Positions 47,062 to 58,225 of a DNA stretch of 64,000 nucleotides are shown piece by piece (the first letter of the stretch is position 1; each line of letters starts with the position of its first letter). The notes beneath the pieces were generated by a model, which saw only the letters and a list, made by a program, of their open reading frames with translations, searched no databases and was not told the DNA's origin. The DNA is from Sipunculus nudus (taxonomy: Eukaryota; Annelida; Sipuncula; Golfingiida; Sipunculidae). The translations under genes and the position numbers were made by a program. The DNA lies in assembly GCA_026874595.1 (NCBI GenBank), contig CM049318.1:44434456-44498455 (forward strand). Direction: 5' to 3'.

Positions 47062-50000
47062 ACAAGGCCTACAGGCCTAATGCTTCTATGCTTGACCATT
47101 ACTTCTCATGTATATGAACAATGCAAGGACTAAACATTTTGAATAAGAAACAATTACACAAACATCATTGCTCAAATTCTGGCATGGGTGCACACAACAC
47201 AAAAATGGTAGCTGGCACCACCAGTCTTGTATACAATGACGCTATCATAGATATATACATATGCCCAATTTCAGACTGATATATTTGACCCCTCCTCAAA
47301 AATAAGCAAGGACACACACTGTGCAAAAATTATTGTAGGTGGCACCACCAGTCTTGTATACGACAAAGCTATTCGATATGTATAAATATGCCAAATTTCA
47401 GGCTGATATATCAAATTCCTCCGTAGAAATAAGCAGGCACAGACACTGTACAAAAGTCATTGTAGGTGGCGACACCTGTCTTGTGAATGAGAAAGCCATC
47501 TAAGACACACAGACGGGTTAAAATAGCAGGCCAATACATCAAACTTACCTTCAGTCTGATGCATGGGGCTGACAATGCTAAGGTGAGAAAGGCAGTTGCC
47601 CCCAGTAAACTGTGACAAATTGCTAGCACTGAGTGAAGTTATGACCTGCACCTGGCAAGACTGAGTGCACTTTTGACCTGTACCTGGCTGCACTGAGTGA
47701 ACTATTGACCTGTTGCATAATCTGACACAGTTGACTGTCTGCCAAAGCTATAAATAGATCCAGGCTGAACTTTGGTGCCAAATCTGATGCACTGGGCAGT
47801 CTGCCAAGGCTTTGAATAGAATGCAGCTACTGCACTGAGTGAACTCCTGACCTATATCTGGCTGCACTGAGTGAACTCTTAACCTGTTGCCTTATCTGAT
47901 ACAATTGGCAGTCTGCCAAAACTATAAATAGATCCAGACTGACCTTTGGCCTGTTAACAAATCTGAAATAGTAGCCACACGATTGCACAAGCTCACACAT
48001 TGGCTCCACATGCAGCCCTGAGGGGCATGACATACATATTCATAAACTTTTTATCAAAATATCTAGAATAATAAAAGATGCAGTCCTTTCATTGTTAAAA
48101 AGGTCCAATAATTCTACCAAAAATCTTTCAAGTAAACTTGAACAAAGGCCCCCTAAGAATAATTTTTGTGCAATGTTACAGAAGTTATAATTGAAACAAT
48201 AAATTTGTAGAAGAACATTGTTGCAGTCCTAAGTTTGAAATAGACATAATAATGGCCATAAGACCAACTTCAGCTTTTCAAGACTCAACCAAACATCAAC
48301 AAACTCAATCTATTCTGATATGATTGAAAGAACGATGTCCTTAGTTTATTCTTTTGAAAAACTGAACGCTTCAACTTGACAGATTCATCATGAACATTTT
48401 AAGCTGAAAGAAGCTAAAATTATGAGGTTTTTGCCCATAAAACAAGGGACCTATGGGTCACGACGCTCAGCTGTTATATATGATAAAAAAATATTATTTA
48501 GAAATGAGGCACATGCTCGTTTTGTGTGGTAATAAATATAAGCTGTATTATGAGTTGTTGTTTAGCTTATGTATGATTTTGATAGTACCTTTGGAGACAG
48601 GGAAGAGGATTGATTTCATTTATTTTATTAACAAATGGAGTACTATTGTCACACAGATTTTGACTTGGCCATATAACTTATAAGCAGAACATATAATATA
48701 AGAGTTTAACTATTTATTAAAAAAAAATACAAATATTGTCCCAAATATAATTTTTATAAAAAATAATAAGAGAATCATATGATTTTTTTAAATGAAATAT
48801 AACTGATATGATTATTAAAATAATATTAAAGAATATATTCATGAATGCATTCATGAATACATTTTGAAAGTATTTGCACGAGTATTCATATACTTTCATT
48901 TTTACCTGAATTCCTATTCTTTATGCAAGAAATTTTATAATGGAGTAAATAATCATATTCGTATTTAAATACAATGACAAAGTATTCGCACCATGTCTGG
49001 TATTTATTCAGTTTCACCAACCAATGATGTTGAGAATCCAGAATATACAAAATTCACACATTTAAATAATGATCATAAGTACCTGGTTTTATGGCTTTCT
49101 ATTTATATTAAAAAATAACTGTAAAAAATTCATTTTGGACTAATTTCACATCAATGTACACACTAGACACAGTAGGAATCTAGATTAATATTATCAACTG
49201 CATCTTTGTCTATCATTTATTTCCTTCATATGATCCCTTATGATTAGTAATGAATAATATGATTTACTTCTTTATCATTAAAATTGAACTGAAAAATGCC
49301 ATAGGTGACTGCATGGTGTTATTTGGAATATGTGACATTCTACCCATCGATACAAGATTCTTATATCATCAGTAACTGCAAGTTAATTTCCTGTTATTAT
49401 AAACTAACAAATTCCTTTTCTATTTTTCTTTAATTTGTTATTAAAAACCAATAAAAATTTATTAATTTATTGTTTATTGTTATGTTGTTTGTTAAAACTA
49501 CTAGATGAGTTGGGTTGGACACCTGGATCAACTGTGGCTGGCCATAAGCTGCCTGGATTCCTGTATGCCTCGCCTCAAGCATGCATAATTTGATGAAAGG
49601 TCAACAAGGTTAACATACAGGTGACTCAAGAGGGGCTGGAGAGAGCCAAAGTCTGACAGGGTCTCATAAAAAACATTAATAAAACTAACAATTTTTGGCC
49701 AATTTCTTTCAGCTTTCTAAACTAAAAAGCTGAAATCCTAATGTGTGCATGATATGAAAATTTGTCAACAGTGCTCACAGGACACAAACGTGCCATGGTC
49801 ACAGTTGGGCAAAATTTAAGGTACTAATTTTATATTTATAATAATAACTGATAACATTTGAAAAATTCAGAACTAATTTTGGGTATTCAATTGAATCTTG
49901 ATTAAATAATGTTACATCCCTGACAAAAAAATCTCTAGCTTCAGCAATGCCCTTGTTAAGGGAGTAAATATATTTCTTGATTTTTTACAAAGTGCATTAT

Positions 50001-51975
50001 GTTTGGGCCCATAACTTAAAACAATTACGCAATACTGACATCATTCTGGCATGTGCATAGAGAATGAAAAATATGTATATTATTTATGATTAAAGTCAGA
50101 TCAGTGGTTTTGATATTAGGAAGTCTTGAAGTGTATCAATGGGTTTTTAATGGAAAAATGAAGTTTTTCATTAATATCTCGAAGGTATTAAGTCCTAGTG
50201 ACCAAATTCTTGGCATGGTAGGGGATTTTGGAGACATCTAACTGTATGCCGAATTTAAGGAACTAAGAGCTGAAGCTGGGGAGCTGAGCTCTTGCAAACT
50301 GCATAACACTAGCTTGATGTAAACAATATGTTACATGGTGCTTGAAAACTTGAATAAAATCTACAGTTTTTGATCAACTGGTTTCAAATTTTTGGTGTTA
50401 ACAGTTGAAATGCTAACAAAAACATGCTGTGAAAATTAAATCCACAGTACTTACGGGAAAAAAACGTGCCATGGTCAAAGTTGGGCAAAATTTAAGGTAC
50501 CAATTTTTTATTTTTATTAATATTTTAGAAAATTCAAAAGATTTTCATCTAATTTTGGGTATACAATTTAATTTTGATTAATTAAAGTTATATTACTGGA
50601 AAAAAGGTTGATAGCTTTAACATTTTTTGTGTTAAGTGATCAAATATCTTTCCTGATTTTTTACAAAATGCATTATGTTTGGGCCCATAACTTTTTAAAA
50701 TTAAATAATACAGACATAATTTCTGGCATGTACATAGGAACTATATAGAGGAATATTTATGGTAAATATGAGGAAAAACAGATGAGTGGTTTTGATATTA
50801 GGCAGTCCTGAAGTGTGAAAATAGGTTTTTAATAAAAATTGAGGTTTTTCCTTAATTTCTCAAAGGAACAAAGTTGCAAAGACCCAGTTTTCGGCTTGGT
50901 AGGAGATCTTGGGGACATCTAACATTATGCCGAATTTTGGATTCCTAGGTCTTACGGTTTCAAAACGTGCCACATCTACGGACGGACGGACGGACGGACA
51001 GACGGACGGACGACGGACAATGGACCACGACTATAACTCAGATGACTTATAGTCAGCTGAGCTAAAAACAGGTCAATATAGGTGGCACTACAAAATCTGC
51101 AACTTCAAATTTGAGTCATGTGACCAACATTTGCACTATACTTGGTCATGTTAGCTTCTGTCATTTCTGATTACTATGTCAATATGCTTACTTGGCCAAA
51201 TTGACCAAGTTCAAATCCATGTAACTCAACTAAAATTAATCAAATGCAAACCGTTTGAACAAACTTGAGAGGGCTTGCCTCTGGGATCATTTCTGTAAAA
51301 TATTGAACAATTTGGTTGGACCGTTTACAAGAAGACTTTTAAAGGTTTTTCAGCTTTTTCCCTATAAAATCTAAGTAAATGTAGATAGCAAAAAAAAATT
51401 AGCTGAATCCCACAACATTTGATATGTGACAGATATTTGCATAAAATCTCGGGAATGGTAGCTCCTGCTACTCCTCAGAAATTATGGGTTAATGTACAGA
51501 TGACCAATGACCCCCCTACAAAAAAGGTCAATGCAGGGGGTGCCACCAATACCTGAATTTCATATATTGCTCATGTGACCAACACTGGCATAAAATTTGG
51601 TGATAATAGCTCCGGCCGTATCTGAGATTGTCATTTTAGTATACTTTTTTGGACAGATGACTAAGTTCAACTTCCTGTAACTCAGCAAAAAAATTCACCA
51701 AACTTGAACCACTCGAACAAACATGACAGAGATGGTAAAAAAGATTATTTCTGTGAAATATTGAACAATTTGGCTTGACCGTTTCGGAGGAGATGATTTT
51801 TAAAGGTGTTTTAGCTTTTTCTCTATAAAATCGAAGAAAATGCAGAGTTTTTCAGATGGCTTATTTTTCGCATTAAATTTCATGATGCTAGCTCCAGTCA
51901 TTTTTGAGATAGAATGGGTTAACGTACAGATGATAGATGCCGCCACACCATCGCAATAGCTCACAGGTTAGCTAA
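47062..51975 (-). mobile_element. F2 element with nested F1a copy C
   Basis: The left end ACAAGGCCTACAGGCCTAAT is followed directly by GCTTCTATGC; the GCGAACCTGTG box and about 35 bp are deleted. The right end has ACGTACAGATGATAGATGCCGCC, CACACCATCGCAATAGCTC and CACAGGTTAGCTAA. Without the nested F1 (48442-51065) it is about 2.29 kb, colinear with the F2 at 22299. The F1b left terminus starts exactly at its right end. Confidence 0.8.
48442..51065 (-). mobile_element. F1a element copy C, complete, nested in F2
   Basis: Both ends are intact: ACAAGGGACCTATGGGTCAC on the left; (ACGG)n 50988-51016, hairpin and GCTAA on the right. Flanks TTTTTGCCCATAAA and AAACAGGTCAAT join to the uninterrupted homologue at 26814-26836 (TTTTGCCCATAAAAAACAGG), so insertion was into an A run without duplication. 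It is very similar to copy B throughout. Confidence 0.9.
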
Positions 51976-52600
51976 CAAGGGACCCATGGGTCACGGCGCT
52001 CAGCTGATCATGATTGAACTATAAATGTTTCTCCACTGTGATACTATATCGAGTCAATAAAGGCTATGAATATCATGGACATGTTGGGCTATTATAAAGG
52101 AATGTAATGTAATATGTGAGTAAATGACAAATGAAATTACCTGACTGATGGATTTATAGAGTAAAATATAGTGGTTTATTTTTTATTTATTTAGGAGGGG
52201 TTGAAAATTGTGATATATTTGAGCAAATATTAATACAATGACAGCAGTAATAAGCAGTAGTAGAATGATGATAAGGCCATTTGTTGAAGGATCTAAAGTG
52301 TATGGAAGTCTGCAAGCTTTCAATTTGACAGATATGATGTTATGATTAACTATGCTGATGACGGTATTTATGAATTTGTAACTGTATGACACAATATCTC
52401 TTTAGTCTTGACAAGATACATTATTGTGATGCCCACTATAACTACATATGGACGAATAGTTATACAAAATATTAAAGTATGAATATATCTGATTCATCTT
52501 GTTCTTGTTTACCAAGGCTGACTTTGGGATGGGGTTCAGAGGAGGGAAAAGTGAGGGCAGCATGATGGTGGATGTAGAAATATTCTACTGTAATGTTTTT
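51974..52600 (-). mobile_element. F1b variant, left end and body
   Basis: It starts ACAAGGGACCCATGGGTCAC with GCTCAGCTGATC. It is colinear with 1587-2110 (GATACTATATC, AATAAAG, CCTGACTGATGGAT, AGTAAAATATAGTGGTTTAT, TTTAGGAGGGG, GAATATATCTGATTCATCTTG). No right end is recognised, and it fades into unassigned DNA. Confidence 0.55.
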
Positions 52601-53031
52601 CATTTATATAAGAATATGAGAAGGTAAGAAGGAAAGGGGCCCTGCTACTTGGTTATAGTAAAGTTCTAAATATATGATTGCAAACTAATACTCTGACAAG
52701 ACTGTCATGAAGAAAAACAGTAAAAGTTTTGAGATACTGTGATGCATATGAAAATTTACAGATGGACAGGCAAGTGGACAGAATGGACTACCGTAATGTC
52801 TACTTGAATTTGTACAGGAAAAATAATTATTTTTCTCAGTGTGTGAATTATTATATCTAAAATATGAAAAATTAGAATATTGCAGGAGAGAAGATCGTTT
52901 GACACCTGAGAACCAGCGATGGGCGATAATAGAGGATGTACGGCAACTCTCATGTTAATTATTATTTAACACTTGTGCTTGTGACGAAAAAGATATCCAA
53001 TATATCCCGTAACAGGAATTTTATTAACTGG

Positions 53032-53071
<40 letters not shown>

Positions 53072-53711
53072 CAGGGTTTTAGCCGCGCCGGATAGGGGTT
53101 GACGGGAAGGGCCTGTACTGCCGGCAGGAACAAACTAAACATTCGTAACCCACAGACTGGCACTAAAGATCGTCAAAAATCCAGCTACCGGCAATAGAAC
53201 TTCAGTAATTTATTACCCCAAACTGTTAAATTTGTACCTCATTAGTATGTTGACAAATTTATTTGATCACGGCTGTGGTGCAAACAAAATTGACAGGAGT
53301 CACTGATCACCTTAATATTACACATCAAATAAATTACTGGTAAACAAACAAGCAACAAAGTGTTTCACAGTTTGGACATGAAAGGAAAACATCATTAGCC
53401 AGGGGTCTCTCACGGCGTACACCGGTGCGTAGCATCATTAGCGGTAAGAAAATGGACTATTGTTTTGTAATACTTCATGGCAACATTTAATTCATTTACA
53501 AACATTATTTGTATGGATTGCAGAATGCGCCCTAAAAAAATGGTAATGGTGATTTTCTTAGGGCAGTAATTAAATTTATTCGGGGTGCCACCTGGCGGCA
53601 AGTGAACTTATTACACCCGTGAATATGTAATCTCACCAGATTTATTTATATATTTAAATAAATTAATTATTTTACCCGTTTAGCAATTTCAGTGGAAAGA
53701 AATAAATGAAA
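52601..53711. other. Unassigned stretch with (TA)n
   Basis: No repeat family or gene is recognised over about 1.1 kb. It includes a (TA)15-like microsatellite at 53036-53067 and a GC-richer segment at 53080-53210. This is one of the few non-repeat intervals of the window. Confidence 0.4.
53036..53067. repeat. (TA)n microsatellite
   Basis: An almost uninterrupted TATATA run of about 30 bp. Confidence 0.95.
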
Positions 53712-54634
53712 CTAGATATTTCTTGGCACCGCAGTCCGCAGGTGCCATAGTATCCCCAGACAATTAATCCCCCCCCCCCCCCTTTAAGAATAGGCCCCCC
53801 ATCTTCAGCAACAATTAATATCAGACCACACTCATAGAAAAGGTCATTCTCATAGAAAAGGTCATGATCCAAATTTCAATATACATCATCCCCTAACCCA
53901 TGTCTATGTATATGCATAATATGAAAGAAGTCGGTCCATTAGTTTTTGACTTATAATGCTCACAGGTTATAAATGTACTGTTAAGTGGCAATGATGGGGT
54001 ATTAAACGGCATGAAAACAAGTAAAAGAATAACAGGTGGCGCCACCTGTTTCCGGTACATGACATTACTATCCAAGATCTTCGGTCAAGTTGATTTTTGG
54101 ACCAATGCATGCATCCCTTATTGAGAAATTAATGATTTTGTGTGATTTTCACCATATATGGCAATATTCAAGGTCAAGGCCACTCATTGGAAAGGTCATG
54201 ACCCCTATTCAAATAAACATAATCCTATAACCCATATCCATGTATATGCATAATATGAAAGAAATTTGTCTATTAGTTTTTGACTTATAATGCTCACAGT
54301 ACTGATAAATGGCAATGATGGGGTATTCAACGGCATGAAAACAAGTAAAAGAATAACAGGTGGCGCCACCTGTTTCCGGTACATGACAATACTTTCCAAG
54401 ATCTTCGAACATGTTGATTTTTGGACCAATGCATGCATCCCTTATTGAGAAATTAATGATTTTGTGTGATTTTCACCACATATGGCAATATTCAAGGTCA
54501 AGGCCACTCTCCTAGTTGAGGTCATGACCTCATTTTTTGAGTTATTGTGTCCAAAAGAAATCTCGGCGGCGGCAGCGGCGGCGGCGCGACCGTGCCTAAA
54601 CCATAGTATCTCCAGACTATGTCTGGCGATACAA
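53712..54634 (-). mobile_element. F3 element copy c, complete, 0.92 kb
   Basis: The left end is CTAGATATTTCTTGGCACC. The hairpin loop is expanded to GCAGTCCGCA before GGTGCC, then GTATCCCCAGACA and a C14 run at 53768-53781. The body has two tandem units with 20-bp palindromes (54031-54050, 54355-54374). The right end is GGCGGCGGCAGCGGCGGCGG and a hairpin 54606-54632, then AA. It is shorter than copies a and b because fewer units are present. The flanks are A-rich on both sides. Confidence 0.87.
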
Positions 54635-55099
54635 AAAATATATGTTTATCATATTTTTAAACTGGGACGGGGGGAATAACATAAAAGGGGGCAAAAACTG
54701 ATAGGTTTGAACCAGGGGCACATATTTCACACGATAACCGTTCATGCGCCTCTAACCAAATGGCCACGTTTACATTTAATTTCACGGATATTACCGGGAT
54801 TTATCAAATAAAAACTCTTGAAGACAGCGGTTTATCCTTTGTAGCTGCGGTTAAAAGCACTCTGACGATCTCCATTTAACCTTTGATGTCTTGTAGCACC
54901 AGGTCATGCCTGTGATCAGTGGTCCGTGCGAGGTCTGTCCCAAGTGGATTACTAGTATATGATCATCAGCTAATGTGATTTTTGTCCCGCTTACAAATCC
55001 TTCTTATTCTATAATTGAGTAAACAAAATATTATTGATTAATACACATTTTTTACCTCGAGTTCTATTGTTCTAATTAATTCATGCTGTAACAAGTGAA
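54635..55099. other. Unassigned spacer
   Basis: No gene or recognised element is visible. The sequence is locally unique and less repetitive than its surroundings. Confidence 0.4.
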
Positions 55100-57728
55100 A
55101 CAAGGGACCTATGGGTCACGACGCTCAGCTGTTATATATGATCAAAAAATATGATTTAGAAATGAGGCACATGCTCGTTTTGTGTGGTAATAAATATAAG
55201 CTGTATTATGAGTTGTTGTTGTTTAGCTTATGTATGATTTTGATAGTACCTTTAGAGACAGGGAAGAGGATTGATTTCTTTTATTTTATTAACAAATGGA
55301 GTACTACTGTCACACAAATTTTGACTTGGCCATATAACTTATAAGCAGAACATATAATATAAGAGTTTAACTATTTATTAAAAAAATTACAAATATTGTC
55401 CCAAATATAATTTTTATTAAAAATAATAAGAGAATCTTTTGATTTTTTAAAATGAAATATAACTGATATGATTATTAAAATATATTAAAGAATATATTCA
55501 TGAATGCATTCATGAATACATTTTGAAAGTATTTGCACAAGTATTCATATACTTTCATTTTTACCTGAATTCCCATTCTTTATGCAAGAAATTTTATAAT
55601 GGAGTACATAATCATATTCGTATTTAAATACAATTACAAAGTATTTGCACCATGTCTGGTATTTATTCAGTTTTCACCAAACAATGATGTTGAGAATCCA
55701 GAATATTCAAAATTCACACATTTAAATAATGATAATAAGTACCTGGTTTTATGGCTTTTATTTATATTAAAAAATAACTGTAAAAAATTCATTTTGGACT
55801 AATTTCACATCAATGTACACACTAGACACAGTAGGAATCTAGATTAATATTATCAACTGCATCTTTGTCTATCATTAATTTCCTTCATATAATCCCTAAT
55901 GATTAGTAATGAATAATATGATTTACTTCTTTATCATTAAAAATGAACTGAAAAATGCCATAGGTGACTGCATGGTGTTATTTGGACTATGTGACATTCT
56001 ACCCATCGATACAAGATTCTTATATCATCAGTAACTGCAAGTTAATTTCCTGTTATTATAAACTAACAAATTCCTTTTCTATTTTTCTTTAATTTGTTAT
56101 TAAAAACCAATAAAAATTTATTAATTTATTGTTTATTGTTATGTTGTTGGTTAAAACTACTAGATGAGTTGGGTTGGACACCTGGATCAACTGTGGCTGG
56201 CCATAAGCTGCCTGGATTCTCGCCTCAAGCGTGCATAATTTGATGAAAGGTCAACAAGGTCAACATACAGGTGACTCAAGAGGGGCTGGAGAGAGCCAAA
56301 GTCTACCAGGGTCTCATAAAAAACATTAATAAAAGCTACAATATTTGGCCAATTTCTTTCAGCTTTCTAAACTACAAAGATGAAATCCTTATGTGTGCAT
56401 GATATAAAAATTATATCAACAGTGCTCACGGGAAACAAACATGCCATGGTCACAGTTGGGCAAAATTTAAGGTACTAATTTTATATTTATACTAATAACT
56501 TATAAAATTTGTAAAATTCAGAACTAATTTTGGGTATTCAATTGAATCTTGATTAACTAATGTTACATCCCTGACAAAAAAATCTCTAGCTTCAGCAATG
56601 CCCTTGTTAAGGGAGTAAATATATTTCTTGATTTTTTACAAAGTGCATTATGTTTGGGCCCATAACTTAAAAAAAATACACAATACTGACATCATTTCTG
56701 GCATGTGCATAGCGAATGTATAGAAAAATATGTATATTATATATGATCAAAGTCAGATCAGTGGTTGTGATATTAGGCAGTCTTAAAGTGTAACAATGGA
56801 TCTTTAATGGAAAAATGAAGTTTTTCATTGATATCTCAAAGGAATTAAGTCCTAGTGACCAAATTCTTGGCATGGTAGGGGATTTTGGAGAAATCTAACT
56901 GTATGCCAAATTTAAGGAACTTAGAGCTGAAGCTCGGGAGTTGAGCTCTAGCAAACTGCATAACACTAGCAATATGTGACATGGTGCTTGAAAACTTAAA
57001 TAAAATCTACAGTTTTTGATCAACTGGTTTCAAATTTTTAATGTTAACAGTTGAAATGCTTACTAAAACATGCTGTGAAAATTAAATCCACCGCAGTTAC
57101 AGGAAAAAAACGTGCCATGGTCAAAGTTGGGCAAAATTTAAGGTACCAATTTTTTATTTTTGCTAATATTTTAAAAAATTTAAAAGATTTTGATCTAATT
57201 TTGGGTATACAATTTAATTTTGATTAATAAAAGAAATATTACTGGAAAAAAAGAGCTTAGCTTTAACAAGTTTTGTGTTAAGTGATAAAATTTCTTTCCT
57301 GATTATTTACAAAATGCATTATGTTTGGGCCCATAACTTTTTTAAATTATATAATACAGACTAAATTTCTGGCATATACATAGGAATTATATAGAGGATT
57401 ATTTATAGGAAATATGACGAAAAACAGATGAGTGGTTTTGATATTAGGCAGTCCTGAAGTGAGAAAATAGGTTTTTAATAAAAAATTGAGGTTTTTCCTT
57501 AATTTCTCAAAGGAATGAAGTCGCAAAGACCCAGTTTTCGGCTTGGTAGGAGATCTTGGGGACATTTAACATTATGCTGAATTTTGGATTCCTAGGTCTT
57601 ACGGTTTCAAAACGTGCCACATCTACGGACGGACGGACGGACGGACGGACGGACGGACGGACAGACGGACGGAGGACGGACAATGGACCACGACTATAGC
57701 TCAGATGACTTATAGTCAGCTGAGCTAA
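55100..57728 (-). mobile_element. F1a element copy D, complete, 2.63 kb
   Basis: The left end is ACAAGGGACCTATGGGTCAC with GCTCAGCTG. The right end has an ACGG tract at 57625-57672, the terminal hairpin at about 57698-57726 and AA. It has the same two-block body and the ATGCAT-centred palindrome near 55498-55521. There are no coding frames beyond short chance ones. It lies only 0.5 kb from copy E in the same orientation. Confidence 0.88.
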
Positions 57729-58225
57729 AAATGGCCCATCGGTATCAGTTAAGCGAAAGTTTTTTCTGTTTACATACATGAAGTCGCAATTCTGATAAAC
57801 CTGTTCCGATAAATTATCATGTTACTGCGACGTACTAAGACTTAAAGATGTGTTGTTATCAGAAGAACAGCGTAGACATTTGATTCATCTCCACATGCAA
57901 AGCAGTTTTAATCATAGCTACAATTACTGTTCATACGGACCGCCGTTGGTCACTGGCAAAAGCTAATATTGGCACAGTATGTTGGTGTACAAATTCATAT
58001 ATGTAATATAGAAAAATATGATTCAGGAAATTTATAGTGTGTGAACTAATGAAGGATGTGAACTGATGCAGACATTACGGTAATACCTTTATTTCACTTT
58101 CAAGGGAATAATGCATTTAAGTCTATATATAAGCCTATTTTTTTAGCATATCCACTTTTTTCATTAAGAAGTTTTATCTGAATCATTTTGTTTATTTACA
58201 AGTTTTATAAAAAAAAATGAAATAA
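57729..58225. other. Unassigned spacer between F1 copies D and E
   Basis: Locally unique, AT-rich sequence without recognised features. It separates two complete F1a copies. Confidence 0.4.
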
